Below the pieces are notes generated by a model. It did no database searches. It was not told the DNA's origin and was given only the letters and a program-made list of their open reading frames with translations. From Mycobacterium terramassiliense (GTDB taxonomy: Bacteria; Actinomycetota; Actinomycetes; Mycobacteriales; Mycobacteriaceae), in assembly GCF_900157385.1 (NCBI RefSeq), contig NZ_LT717701.1:2062219-2126218 (forward strand): a DNA stretch of 64,000 bases. Direction: 5' to 3'. This document shows, piece by piece, positions 29,550 through 37,809 of the stretch; positions within the stretch are counted from its first letter, which is position 1; each line of letters opens with the position of its first letter. The position numbers were made by a program, and so were the translations under genes.

Positions 29550-30857
29550 TCAGGTGGGGATGTGTGTCGTGGGGATCGCCGGCTCGCCGTGCGACAGGTT
29601 CAGGCCTTCCCACGGCAGGCTGTGCAGCCCGGAGGCCACCAGCTCGCGCGCCGCCGCCAGGTCCGGGCGTGACACCACCTCGCCGCCGCGGACCAGCGCC
29701 GTCGTCAGCGCTCGGCACGGTTCGGCGGTCTGCGGGGGGCGGCCGGCCGGGTACACCACCTCCTCGGTGATGGTTCCCGTCGGGCGCGCCAGCCGCAGCG
29801 CCTCCTTGCGCCCGCCCCGAGTTTCCTTGTGGCTGCTCCGCTTTTGCACGGGCATGCCGTCCACTTCGACCAGCTTGTAGACCATGCTGGCGGTCGGCGC
29901 GCCGGAGCCGGTCACCAGCGACGTGCCGACGCCGAAGCTGTCCACCGGCTCGGCGCGCAGGGCGGCGATGCTGAACTCGTCGAGGTCACCGGACACCACG
30001 ATGCGGGTCCGCGTGGCGCCCAGCCCGTCGAGCTGTTCGCGGACCTGGCGGGCGAGCACCGCGAGCTCGCCGGAGTCGATGCGCACGGCGCCGAGTTCGG
30101 TGCCGGCGGCGGCCACGGCGTTGGCCACGCCGGTCGTCACGTCGTAGGTGTCCACCAGCAGCGTGGTGGCCGCGCCCAGCGCGTCGACCTGTGCCCGAAA
30201 CGCCGCCAGCTCGGTGATTTCAGCGGGACCGCCCTCCCGGGTGTGCAGCATCGTGAACGCGTGCGCGGCCGTTCCCTCGGTGGGTATCCCGTAGCGGCGC
30301 TGGGCGCCGAGGTTGGAGGTCGCGGCGAAGCCGGCGATATACGCGGCGCGCGCCGCGGCGACCGCCGCGCGCTCGTGGGTGCGGCGCGAACCCATCTCGA
30401 TCAGCGGGCGGTCCTCGGCGGCGCTGACCATGCGCGCCGCCGCCGAGGCGATCGCGGTGTCGTGATTGAAGATCGATAACGCCAGCGTCTCGAGAACCAC
30501 GCAGTCGGCGAAGCTGCCGGTCACGGAAAGCACCGGCGAACCCGGGAAGTACAACTCGCCCTCGGCGTAGCCGTCGATATCGCCGCCGAACCGGAAATCG
30601 CGGAGGTAGCCCACCGTGTCGGGGTCAAGGAACCGCGCCAGCAAACCGCAGGCGTCGTCGTCGAACCTGAACTGCGGCAACGTTTCCAGCAGCCGGCCCG
30701 TTCCGGCGACGACGCCGTAGCGGCGGCCGTCGGGCAGCCGGCGGGCGAACAGTTCGAACGTGGTCCGGCGGTTCGCGGTGCCGTCGTGCAGCGCCGCGGC
30801 CAGCATGGTCAACTCGTACCTGTCGGTCAGCAGCCCGGCCAGGACCGGCTCGTTCAT
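29550..30857 (-). CDS. pncB1: Nicotinate phosphoribosyltransferase PncB1
   Basis: PncB joins nicotinic acid to PRPP, the entry step of NAD salvage. The 435-residue product has the family signatures LLTDRYELTMLAAAL, the substrate-loop IEMGSRRTHE (autophosphorylation His), LLVDTYDVTTG and GVGTSLVTGSG. It aligns with Rv1330c from GLLTDRYELTM onward. ATG at 30857 is chosen because a TACCGT box ends six bases upstream and the 56 codons further upstream are antisense to clpS. It is divergent from clpS and upstream of dinG. Confidence 0.95.
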   Translation of the reverse strand: MNEPVLAGLLTDRYELTMLAAALHDGTANRRTTFELFARRLPDGRRYGVVAGTGRLLETLPQFRFDDDACGLLARFLDPDTVGYLRDFRFGGDIDGYAEGELYFPGSPVLSVTGSFADCVVLETLALSIFNHDTAIASAAARMVSAAEDRPLIEMGSRRTHERAAVAAARAAYIAGFAATSNLGAQRRYGIPTEGTAAHAFTMLHTREGGPAEITELAAFRAQVDALGAATTLLVDTYDVTTGVANAVAAAGTELGAVRIDSGELAVLARQVREQLDGLGATRTRIVVSGDLDEFSIAALRAEPVDSFGVGTSLVTGSGAPTASMVYKLVEVDGMPVQKRSSHKETRGGRKEALRLARPTGTITEEVVYPAGRPPQTAEPCRALTTALVRGGEVVSRPDLAAARELVASGLHSLPWEGLNLSHGEPAIPTTHIPT

Positions 30858-30863
30858 TCCGCA

Positions 30864-30905
30864 ACGGTAACGGCTGGCGGCGGCCGGGGTGTGCCTCGGT
30901 ATCGT
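30864..30905. promoter_or_regulatory. Divergent leaderless promoters for pncB1 and clpS
   Basis: TACCGT on the minus strand (30869-30864) ends 6 bases before the pncB1 ATG. TATCGT on the plus strand (30900-30905) ends 7 bases before the clpS ATG. Confidence 0.5.
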
Positions 30906-30912
30906 AGAGGCC

Positions 30913-31218
30913 ATGGTTGTTGCGTCAGCGCCCACCAAGCCGGGCACTACCGGGCAACGCGAGTCGGCTCCGGTAGACGTCACGGCCAGCCCATGGGTCA
31001 CCATCGTGTGGGATGACCCGGTCAACCTGATGACCTACGTGACGTATGTCTTCCAGAAGTTGTTCGGCTACAGCGAGCCGCACGCCACCAAGCTGATGCT
31101 GCAGGTGCACAACGAGGGGAAGGCGGTCGTCACGGCGGGTAGCCGGGAATCCATGGAAGTTGACGTGTCCAAGCTGCACGCCGCCGGTTTGTGGGCGACG
31201 ATGCAGCAGGACCGGTGA
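30913..31218 (+). CDS. clpS: ATP-dependent Clp protease adaptor ClpS
   Basis: ClpS binds N-degron substrates and hands them to ClpC-ClpP. The 101-residue protein has the hallmarks TIVWDDPVNLMTYVTYVFQKLFG, with the Asp-Asp-x-x-Asn pocket, and the substrate-shaping segment KLMLQVHNEGKAVV. It is almost identical to Rv1331 (101 residues) when started at ATG 30913, which also has a -10 box 7 bases upstream. Downstream genes follow in one direction. Confidence 0.96.
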   Translation: MVVASAPTKPGTTGQRESAPVDVTASPWVTIVWDDPVNLMTYVTYVFQKLFGYSEPHATKLMLQVHNEGKAVVTAGSRESMEVDVSKLHAAGLWATMQQDR

Positions 31219-31243
31219 GGCCCGAGGCCGACCGGGATCCCTT

Positions 31244-31849
31244 GTGCGCAAATGGAAGCGCGTCACGACCGCCAACGGTCCCCGTTTTCGGTCCGGCTTG
31301 GCCTCGCACGAGGCCGCCCTGCTCAAGAACCTCGTCACCGCGATGATCGGCCTGCTCGACGAGCGCGAATCTTCTTCGCCCACAGACGAACTCGAGGAGA
31401 TTACCGGCATCAAGACGGGGAACGCCGAACCGCCCCGCGACCCGACGCTGCGCCGGCTGCTACCGGATTTTTACAAGCCGGACGACACGGAGGGTAAAAC
31501 CGACGACGTGGCGTCCGCCGGCGACACCCCCGACAGCCTCAACGCGGCGCTGCGCAGTCTGCACGAGCCGGACATCATCGATGCCAAACGCGTTGCCGCA
31601 CAAAAGCTTCTGGACACCGTTCCGGACAACGGCGGCCGCTTCGAACTGACCGAGGACGAAGCGAACGCCTGGATCGCGGCCGTCAACGACATCCGGTTGA
31701 CGTTGGGCGTGATGCTCGAGATCGGGCCGGATGGTCCGGAACGGCTCCCGGCCGACCATCCGCTGGCCGTGCACTTCGACGTTTACCAGTGGCTGACCGT
31801 CCTGCAGGAGTACCTGGTCCTCGCGCTGATGGGGAAGCCGGCCGGATGA
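31244..31849 (+). CDS. DUF2017 family protein (Rv1332 type)
   Basis: A 201-residue cytoplasmic protein of unknown biochemical role, always found beside clpS in actinobacteria. Typical features are the N-terminal KWKRVTTANGPRFRSGLA, the helix HEAALLKNLVTAMIGLLDER, an acidic DELEEITGI segment, DPTLRRLLPDFY and the C-terminal VYQWLTVLQEYLVLALMG. GTG at 31244 gives an N-terminus matching Rv1332. Its stop overlaps the next start as ATGA, suggesting coupling. A link to ClpS-dependent proteolysis is inference from context only. Confidence 0.9.
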   Translation: MRKWKRVTTANGPRFRSGLASHEAALLKNLVTAMIGLLDERESSSPTDELEEITGIKTGNAEPPRDPTLRRLLPDFYKPDDTEGKTDDVASAGDTPDSLNAALRSLHEPDIIDAKRVAAQKLLDTVPDNGGRFELTEDEANAWIAAVNDIRLTLGVMLEIGPDGPERLPADHPLAVHFDVYQWLTVLQEYLVLALMGKPAG

Positions 31850-32825
31850 ACTCCATCACCGACGTCGGGGGCATCCGCGTCGGTCACCACCAGCGACTCG
31901 ACCCCGACGCGTCGTTGGGGGCGGGCTGGGCCTGCGGCGTCACGGTCGTGCTCACCCCACCCGGCACGGTCTGCGGGGTCGATTGCCGCGGCGGCGCGCC
32001 GGGCACCCGCGAGACCGATCTGCTGGACCCGGCCAACACCGTGCGCTTCGTCGACGCGGTGTTGCTCGCCGGCGGCAGCGCCTACGGCCTGGCGGCCGCC
32101 GACGGCGTGATGCGCTGGCTGGAGGAACGCGAACGCGGCGTGAGCCTGGACGGGGGCGTGGTGCCCATCGTGCCGGGCGCGGTGATCTTCGACCTGCCGG
32201 TCGGCGGCTGGAGCTGCCGGCCGACGGCGGAGTTCGGCTACGCGGCGTGCGAAGCCGCGGACGCGGGGCCGGTGGCGCCTCCGTGACTTTGACGACGCCT
32301 GCCGCTTCCGGCGTCACCGTCGGCGCCGTGGTCGCGGTGAACTCCGCCGGCGACGTCGCCGACCGCGTGACCGGCCTGCCCTGGATGCCGAGCCTGAGCG
32401 ACGAGTTCGCGCTGACGCCGCCGCCGGCCGCGCAGGTCGCCGCGTACGCGGAGTTGCCCTCGGCGCTGAACCCGCTGAACACCACCATCGCCGTCGTCGC
32501 GACCGACGCCGCGCTGAGCGCGGCCGCGTGCCGGCGCGTGGCGATCGCCGCCCACGACGGCCTGGCGCGCACCATCCGCCCGGCGCACACGCCGCTGGAC
32601 GGCGACACGGTGTTCGCGCTGGCGACCGGGGCCGTCGAGGTGGCCCCGGCCGTCGGTTCCACACCGCTGCCCGCCGCGTTTTCCCCGGAGACGGCGCTGA
32701 TCGCCGAGGTGGGGATGGCCGCGGCCGATTGCCTGGCCCGGGCGGTGCTGGTCGGGGTGTTCGCCGCCGAGTCGGTGGCCGGAATCCCGACCTACCGCGA
32801 CGTGTTGCCCGGGGCGTTCGGCTGA
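31846..32825 (+). pseudogene. S58-family (DmpA/P1-type) peptidase, broken by an internal deletion and frameshift (Rv1333 type)
   Basis: The N-terminal half is open from ATG 31846 (NSITDVGGIRVGHHQRLD, CRGGAPGTRETDLL, LLAGGSAYGLAAADG) and stops at 32286. The C-terminal half (GVTVGAVVAVNSAG, the LNTTIAVVATD cleavage/nucleophile region, ARTIRPAHTPLDGDTVFALATG, GIPTYRDVLPGAFG) continues in another frame from about 32265 to 32825. Compared with Rv1333, roughly 20-25 residues are missing at the junction, including the conserved glycine-rich GTVGVGVGARAGALKGGVG region. Both halves keep good codon use, so the event is recent or an assembly error. If real, no autoprocessed peptidase can form. Confidence 0.85.
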
Positions 32826-32882
32826 CGGAGGCAAGTTCGCCGGTAGCCTGGACGATGCCGGGAACGCGCGAGAAGGGCAGCT

Positions 32883-33548
32883 ATGACCCAGGGACATCCG
32901 CGGGCGCCAGCGTCCCAGTCGAAAAAGCGGCCGCACTGGGCGGTCGGCGGCGCCACGATCCTCACTTTCGTGGCGCTGCTGTACCTCATCGAGCTGATCG
33001 ATCAGCTGACGCACCATTCGCTGGACCGCAACGGCATCAGGCCGTTGGAGGCGGATGGGTTGTGGGGCATCCTCTGGGCGCCCTTCCTGCATGCGAGCTG
33101 GACGCACCTGCTGGCCAACACCGTGCCCGCTCTGGTGCTGGGCTTCCTCATGACGTTGGCCGGCATGTCCCGGTTCGTATGGGCCACCGCGATCGTGTGG
33201 ATCGTCGGCGGCTTCGGCACCTGGCTCATCGGCAACTGGGGCGGCTGCCGCTTTGAGTCCGACCACATCGGGGCCTCCGGCCTGATCTTCGGCTGGCTGA
33301 CGTTTTTGCTGGTGTTCGGGATATTCGTGCGCAGGTTCTGGGACATCATCACGGGCCTGGTGGTGTTGTTCGCCTACGGCGGCATCCTGGTGAGCGCCGT
33401 GCCCGTCCTGGACAAGTGCGGCGGCGTGTCGTGGCAGGGCCACCTGTGCGGCGCGCTGGCGGGCGTCGTTGCCGCCTATCTGCTGTCCGGCCCGGAGCGC
33501 AAGGCGCGCGCATCGAAGAAAGCCGGCGCACGGCGCCCCCGCACATGA
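32883..33548 (+). CDS. Rhomboid-family intramembrane serine protease (Rv1337 type)
   Basis: The 221-residue membrane protein has about six helices. Catalytic Ser132 is in GASGLIFG and His187 in WQGHLCGA; the upstream HLLANT (His75, Asn79) stabilises the oxyanion. It would cut membrane proteins within the bilayer. ATG at 32883 has an AGAAGGG-type ribosome binding site. It directly follows the broken peptidase, whereas in M. tuberculosis mec, cysO and cysM lie between them. Its stop overlaps the murI start. Confidence 0.95.
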   Translation: MTQGHPRAPASQSKKRPHWAVGGATILTFVALLYLIELIDQLTHHSLDRNGIRPLEADGLWGILWAPFLHASWTHLLANTVPALVLGFLMTLAGMSRFVWATAIVWIVGGFGTWLIGNWGGCRFESDHIGASGLIFGWLTFLLVFGIFVRRFWDIITGLVVLFAYGGILVSAVPVLDKCGGVSWQGHLCGALAGVVAAYLLSGPERKARASKKAGARRPRT

Positions 33549-34384
33549 GCTCGCCGTCCCCTGCCTGCGGGCGGGGACCCCAGGCGCCCGTCGGGGTCTT
33601 CGACTCCGGCGTCGGGGGGCTGACCGTCGCGCGGGCGATCATCGACCAGCTGCCCGACGAGGACATGATCTACGTCGGCGATACCGCCAACGGCCCCTAC
33701 GGTCCGCTGCCCATTTCCGAGGTCCGCGCCCACGCGCTGGCCATCGGTGACGACCTCGTCGAGCGGGGTGTCAAGGCGCTGGTGATCGCCTGCAACACGG
33801 CGTCGGCGGCCTGCCTGCGCGACGCCCGCGAGCGCTACGACGTGCCCGTCGTCGAGGTGATCCTGCCGGCGGTGCGCCGCGCGGTCGCCACCACCCGCAA
33901 CGGCCGCATCGGCGTCATCGGCACCCGCGCGACCATCAACTCGCATGCCTATCAGGACGCGTTCGCCGCCGCCCGCGACACGGAGATCACCGCGGTGGCC
34001 TGCCCGCGGTTCGTCGACTTCGTCGAGCGCGGGGTGACCAGCGGCCGTCAGGTGCTCGGGCTGGCCGAGGGCTATCTGGAGCCGCTGCAGCGCGCGCAGG
34101 TCGACACGCTGGTGCTGGGGTGCACGCACTATCCGCTGCTGTCGGGGCTGATCCAGCTGGCGATGGGCGAGAACGTGACGCTGGTGTCCAGCGCCGAGGA
34201 GACCGCCAAGGAAGTGCTTCGGGTGCTCACCGAACACGAGTTGCTGCGCCCTCATGACGCGCCGCCGGCCACGCGCATCTTCGAGGCGACGGGCGACCCC
34301 GAGGCGTTCACCAAACTGGCGGCGCGATTCCTGGGCCCCGCGGTGACGGGTGTTCAGCCGGTGCAGCAAACCCGTGTCGGCTAG
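33545..34384 (+). CDS. murI: Glutamate racemase MurI
   Basis: MurI supplies D-glutamate for peptidoglycan. The 279-residue protein has both catalytic cysteines, in VIACNTASAA and LGCTHYPLL, and the FDSGVGGLTVARAI start motif. ATG at 33545 overlaps the rhomboid stop (ATGA). Compared with Rv1338 the N-terminus carries about six extra residues (SPACGRGPQ) before APVGVFDSG. The operon continues to the phosphodiesterase and rphA. Confidence 0.96.
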   Translation: MSSPSPACGRGPQAPVGVFDSGVGGLTVARAIIDQLPDEDMIYVGDTANGPYGPLPISEVRAHALAIGDDLVERGVKALVIACNTASAACLRDARERYDVPVVEVILPAVRRAVATTRNGRIGVIGTRATINSHAYQDAFAAARDTEITAVACPRFVDFVERGVTSGRQVLGLAEGYLEPLQRAQVDTLVLGCTHYPLLSGLIQLAMGENVTLVSSAEETAKEVLRVLTEHELLRPHDAPPATRIFEATGDPEAFTKLAARFLGPAVTGVQPVQQTRVG

Positions 34385-34456
34385 CGCGGTGGGGAGATTC
34401 TGGTCACATCAAAGCGGCGATGTTTTCTCCATCGTGCGATCGGGCATGGCACAGTA

Positions 34457-35239
34457 GTGTCCGTGCGAATAACCGTGCTCGGCTGCTCGGGCAGCGTGGT
34501 CGGTCCGGATTCGCCGGCATCGGGTTATCTGCTTCGGGCGCCGGATACCCCGCCGCTGGTTCTCGATTTCGGCGGCGGTGTGCTGGGCGCGCTGCAGCGC
34601 TACGCCGACCCCGGCTCGGTCCACGTCCTGCTGACACACCTGCACGCCGACCACTGTTTGGACGTGCCGGGCCTGTTCGTGTGGCGCCGCTACCACCCGT
34701 CGAAGCCGCTCGGGAAGGCGTTGTTGTACGGCCCCGGCGACACCTGGTCGCGGTTGGGGGCCGCGTCGTCGCCCTATGGCGGCGAGATCGACGATTGCTC
34801 GGACATATTCGACGTCCATCACTGGGTGGAGGGTGAGCCGGTCACGTTCGGGGCGCTCACGGTGACGCCCCGGGTGGTGGCGCATCCCACCGAGTCGTAT
34901 GGCTTGCGCGTCACCGATCCCAGCGGTGCCTCGTTCGTCTACAGCGGTGACACCGGCATCTGCGATCAGCTCGTCGAGCTCGCGCGCGGCGCCGACGTTT
35001 TTCTCTGCGAGGCGTCGTGGACGCACGCGCCGGATCGCCCGCCCGCGCTGCACCTGTCGGGCACGGAGGCGGGCAGGGTCGCGGCCCAGGCCGGCGTTCA
35101 CGAGCTGTTGTTGACCCACATCCCGCCGTGGACTTCGCGAGAGGACGTGATCAGCGAGGCCAAGGCCGAATTCGACGGTCCCGTGCACGCGGTGGTATGC
35201 GGTGAGACGTTCGATGTCCGCCGCTCCGAAAGGGTCTGA
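34457..35239 (+). CDS. Metallo-beta-lactamase-fold cyclic nucleotide phosphodiesterase (Rv1339 type)
   Basis: The 260-residue MBL-fold protein has the metal motif THLHADHCLD, the downstream HPTESYGL and SGDTGICDQL ligands, and LLTHIPPWTS. Its orthologue Rv1339 has been described as an atypical class II cAMP phosphodiesterase, so it may degrade the cAMP made by the cyclase at 13750. GTG at 34457 is the first usable start; an upstream ATG at 34445 runs into a stop after three codons. It lies between murI and rphA as in M. tuberculosis. Confidence 0.92.
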   Translation: MSVRITVLGCSGSVVGPDSPASGYLLRAPDTPPLVLDFGGGVLGALQRYADPGSVHVLLTHLHADHCLDVPGLFVWRRYHPSKPLGKALLYGPGDTWSRLGAASSPYGGEIDDCSDIFDVHHWVEGEPVTFGALTVTPRVVAHPTESYGLRVTDPSGASFVYSGDTGICDQLVELARGADVFLCEASWTHAPDRPPALHLSGTEAGRVAAQAGVHELLLTHIPPWTSREDVISEAKAEFDGPVHAVVCGETFDVRRSERV

Positions 35240-35254
35240 GCACCCGGCGTTGGC

Positions 35255-35260
35255 TAGGGT
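35255..35260 (+). promoter_or_regulatory. -10 box TAGGGT before rphA
   Basis: TAGGGT ends 6 bases before the rphA GTG, so rphA may have its own leaderless promoter within the operon. Confidence 0.4.
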
Positions 35261-35266
35261 TACTGG

Positions 35267-36046
35267 GTGTCCAAACGAGAAGACGGCCGCCTCGACGACG
35301 AGCTTCGCCCCGTAGTCATCACCCGCGGATTCACCGATCACCCGGCGGGTTCGGTGCTGATCGAATTCGGCCACACCAAGGTCATGTGCACCGCCAGCGT
35401 CACCGAGGGTGTGCCGCGCTGGCGCAAGGGTTCCGGCCTGGGGTGGCTGACCGCGGAATACGCCATGCTGCCGTCCGCCACCCATTCCCGCTCCGACCGC
35501 GAGTCGGTGAAGGGCCGGCTCAGTGGACGCACCCAGGAGATCAGCCGGCTGATCGGCCGGTCGCTGCGGGCGTGCATCGACCTCAGGGCCTTGGGGGAGA
35601 ACACGATTGCCGTCGACTGCGACGTGTTGCAGGCCGACGGCGGCACCCGTACCGCGGCGATCACCGGTGCGTACGTTGCGCTGGCCGACGCCGTCACCTA
35701 TCTGTCCGCGGCGGGCAAACTGTCGGACCCGCGTCCGCTGTCGTGCGCCATCGCGGCGGTCAGCGTCGGCGTCGTCGACGGCAGGATTCGGGTGGACCTG
35801 CCCTACGAAGAGGACTCGCGCGCCGAGGTCGACATGAACGTCGTCGCCACCGACACCGGAACCCTGGTGGAGGTTCAGGGGACGGGGGAGGGCGCGACGT
35901 TCCCCCGCTCGACGCTGGACAAGTTGCTCGACGTGGCGCTGGCCGCGTGCGACCAATTGTTCGCCGCTCAGCGCGAGGCCCTGGAGCGGCCCTACCCGGG
36001 TGTGCTGCCGGAGGGACCCCCGGCGCCGAAGGCGTTCGGCACCTGA
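35267..36046 (+). CDS. rphA: Ribonuclease PH
   Basis: RNase PH trims the 3' ends of tRNA precursors by phosphorolysis. The 259-residue product has the family signatures LRPVVITRGFTDHPAGSVLIEFG, SVTEGVPRW, the SDRESVKGRLSGRTQEISRLIGRSLRA block with phosphate-binding Arg, and ADGGTRTAAITGAYVAL. Length equals Rv1340. GTG start at 35267 agrees with homology. It starts 27 bases after the phosphodiesterase gene. Confidence 0.97.
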   Translation: MSKREDGRLDDELRPVVITRGFTDHPAGSVLIEFGHTKVMCTASVTEGVPRWRKGSGLGWLTAEYAMLPSATHSRSDRESVKGRLSGRTQEISRLIGRSLRACIDLRALGENTIAVDCDVLQADGGTRTAAITGAYVALADAVTYLSAAGKLSDPRPLSCAIAAVSVGVVDGRIRVDLPYEEDSRAEVDMNVVATDTGTLVEVQGTGEGATFPRSTLDKLLDVALAACDQLFAAQREALERPYPGVLPEGPPAPKAFGT

Positions 36047-36098
36047 GCGCGCCGGCGACGATGCAGAGCGAAGCGATGAGGACGAGCGGCGCTTGTGA

Positions 36099-36165
36099 CA
36101 GGCTGCTGGTGGCCAGCCTGACCCTGGCCTAATTGCCCCGCGGTCTGTCACCGCCGACACCGCGG
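36099..36165. terminator. Two hairpins between convergent rphA and the DUF385 gene
   Basis: CAGGCTG/CAGCCTG (36099-36105 and 36114-36120) and CCGCGGT/ACCGCGG (36138-36144 and 36159-36165) are perfect 7-bp stems. They fill the gap between two converging genes, fitting a bidirectional transcription end. Confidence 0.45.
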
Positions 36166-36190
36166 CCGAGAAGAGACCCATTCCAGTCGG

Positions 36191-36634
36191 TCATGACTCG
36201 TCCTCCTGGAGCTCGAATATCGGGATGGTGCGCGTGGTTTTTGACTGGTAGTTCGCGAACGCGAACGCGGGTACGGTCGCGTTGATCTTGGGGATGATCG
36301 CCTCACGGTCGGACGAGTCGAGCTCGTGCGCGACGACGTCGAACGAGTCGGTGGCGACTTCAACGCGCGCTCGCGGGTTGGCCCGCAAGTTGTGCACCCA
36401 CGCCGGGTTGACGTCGGCGCCACCGTAACCGGCGACGATCAGCAGCTTGCCGTCGATACGGAAGGCCACCAGCGGCGTGACGCGCGGGTCGCCGGATTTC
36501 GCGCCCTTCGTAGTCAGTAGCAACAGCTCGTTGCCTTCGAATCGCCCGCCCACCTTGCCGGCGTTGGCGCGAAACTCGTCGGTGATGTTGTTATTGAGCG
36601 CCTTGAGCGTCTCGGTATCGGGTTTTTGGCTCAC
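36191..36634 (-). CDS. DUF385 family F420-dependent nitroreductase-like protein
   Basis: The 147-residue protein resembles Ddn-type split-barrel proteins that use reduced F420. Motifs are GRFEGNELLLLTTKGAKSGDPRVTPL, VAGYGGADVNPAWVHNLRANP and the C-terminal RTIPIFEL. Members reduce quinones or nitro compounds; the native substrate is unknown. GTG at 36634 is chosen because homology begins there and TAGCTT ends 8 bases upstream. The gene is not part of the M. tuberculosis Rv1340-Rv1341 junction and so is an insertion relative to that order. Confidence 0.88.
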   Translation of the reverse strand: MSQKPDTETLKALNNNITDEFRANAGKVGGRFEGNELLLLTTKGAKSGDPRVTPLVAFRIDGKLLIVAGYGGADVNPAWVHNLRANPRARVEVATDSFDVVAHELDSSDREAIIPKINATVPAFAFANYQSKTTRTIPIFELQEDES

Positions 36635-36642
36635 CCTGGGGC

Positions 36643-36648
36643 AAGCTA
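36643..36648 (-). promoter_or_regulatory. -10 box TAGCTT for the DUF385 gene
   Basis: TAGCTT on the minus strand ends 8 bases before the GTG at 36634, the spacing of a leaderless mRNA. Confidence 0.4.
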
Positions 36649-36792
36649 CTTCGTCGCCCTGTCTATTCCTTGCGGAGCGTGCCGTACGCGTGCCGGCACC
36701 GCTGAGCGATTCGCGTCGCCGACTTATCGGCTCGCAGTCCGTAAGGTGGCCGGGGTGCATCGGCAACTGCCCAGACGCACGATTAGGAATAG

Positions 36793-37407
36793 ATGATGAC
36801 CCGCCTGCTGGTGGCCAGCCGCAACCCCAAGAAGCTGGCCGAGCTGCGCCGGGTGCTCGACGGCGCCGGCCTGACGGGGCTGACGTTGGTCTCGCTGAAC
36901 GACGTCGCGCCGTTCGACGAAGCTCCCGAGACCGGCGCGACGTTCGAGGACAACGCGCTGGCCAAGGCGCGGGACGGGTTCGCCGCAACGGGTCTGGCTT
37001 GCGTGGCCGACGACTCGGGTCTGGAGGTGGCGGCGTTGAACGGGATGCCCGGCGTGCTGTCGGCGCGCTGGTCGGGTAACCACGGCGACGACGCCGCCAA
37101 TACCGCGCTGCTGCTGGCTCAGTTGCGTGACGTACCCGACGAACGGCGCGGCGCGGCGTTCGTGTCGGCCTGCGCGCTGGTGTCGCCGTCGGGCGAGGTC
37201 GTCGTTCGCGGCGAGTGGCCGGGCACTATCGCGCGGGAGGCCCGCGGCGACGGCGGGTTCGGCTACGACCCGGTGTTCGTCCCGTGCGGCGAAGACCGCA
37301 CCGCCGCACAGCTCAGCCCGGCGGAAAAGGATGCCGTGTCGCACCGCGGTCGCGCGCTGGCGCTGTTGGTGCCGGCGCTGCGCGACCTCGCGGCACCACG
37401 ACTGTGA
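36793..37407 (+). CDS. rdgB: XTP/dITP diphosphatase (RdgB/HAM1 family)
   Basis: This 204-residue house-cleaning pyrophosphatase hydrolyses deaminated purine nucleotides (ITP, dITP, XTP) to keep them out of DNA and RNA. Conserved parts are the start TRLLVASRNPKKLAEL, ATFEDNALAKARDGF, the metal-binding ADDSGLEV, and DGGFGYDPVF. It corresponds to Rv1341. Start is ATG 36793 or the adjacent ATG 36796. It converges on the DUF3817 gene with a palindromic repeat between. Confidence 0.95.
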   Translation: MMTRLLVASRNPKKLAELRRVLDGAGLTGLTLVSLNDVAPFDEAPETGATFEDNALAKARDGFAATGLACVADDSGLEVAALNGMPGVLSARWSGNHGDDAANTALLLAQLRDVPDERRGAAFVSACALVSPSGEVVVRGEWPGTIAREARGDGGFGYDPVFVPCGEDRTAAQLSPAEKDAVSHRGRALALLVPALRDLAAPRL

Positions 37408-37410
37408 ACC

Positions 37411-37454
37411 TGGCCGCACAGTCGGCCCCGAGCGTGCGGCCAGCCGCACACTCG
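37411..37454. terminator. Palindromic repeat at convergent gene ends, copy 2
   Basis: TGGCCGCAC (37411-37419) pairs with GTGCGGCCA (37434-37442); alternatively GTGCGGC pairs with GCCGCAC within 37434-37449. The core with trailing ACTCG is identical over 21 bases to 16471-16491. Both copies lie between converging genes. Confidence 0.62.
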
Positions 37455-37458
37455 ATCC

Positions 37459-37809
37459 TTACAGCCCGAAGCGCGCCTTGACGTCCTTGGTCTGGAAGTG
37501 CTCGACGATGATGCCCAGCAGCGGGATCGTGCCCGACAGCAGCACCCCGACGGCCTTGCCGATCGGCCAGCGGACCTTGATCGCGAGGTTGAACGCCGCC
37601 AGCACATAGACGAAATACACCCAGCCGTGCACGACCTCGATCCACCGGATCTCGTGGTGGAACACCAGGTGCGAGACGATCTCGTAGCACAGCGCGATGA
37701 GCCATAGGCCCGTCGTCCACGCCATGATCCGGTAGCCGAGCAACGCGGTGCGGATCTTCTCGACGGGGAAGGCGGGCGCCGGCGCGCCGGGGGTCTCGGG
37801 TGTGGTCAT
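37459..37809 (-). CDS. DUF3817 small membrane protein (Rv1342c type)
   Basis: The 116-residue protein has three hydrophobic segments (LLGYRIMAWTTGLWLIALCY, VVHGWVYFVYVLAAFNLAI, AVGVLLSGTIPLLGIIVE) and a conserved HHEIRWIEVVHGWVYF loop. The function is unknown. ATG at 37809 overlaps the lprD stop as ATGA, so the two are translated together. The pair is conserved in mycobacteria as Rv1343c-Rv1342c. Confidence 0.9.
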   Translation of the reverse strand: MTTPETPGAPAPAFPVEKIRTALLGYRIMAWTTGLWLIALCYEIVSHLVFHHEIRWIEVVHGWVYFVYVLAAFNLAIKVRWPIGKAVGVLLSGTIPLLGIIVEHFQTKDVKARFGL

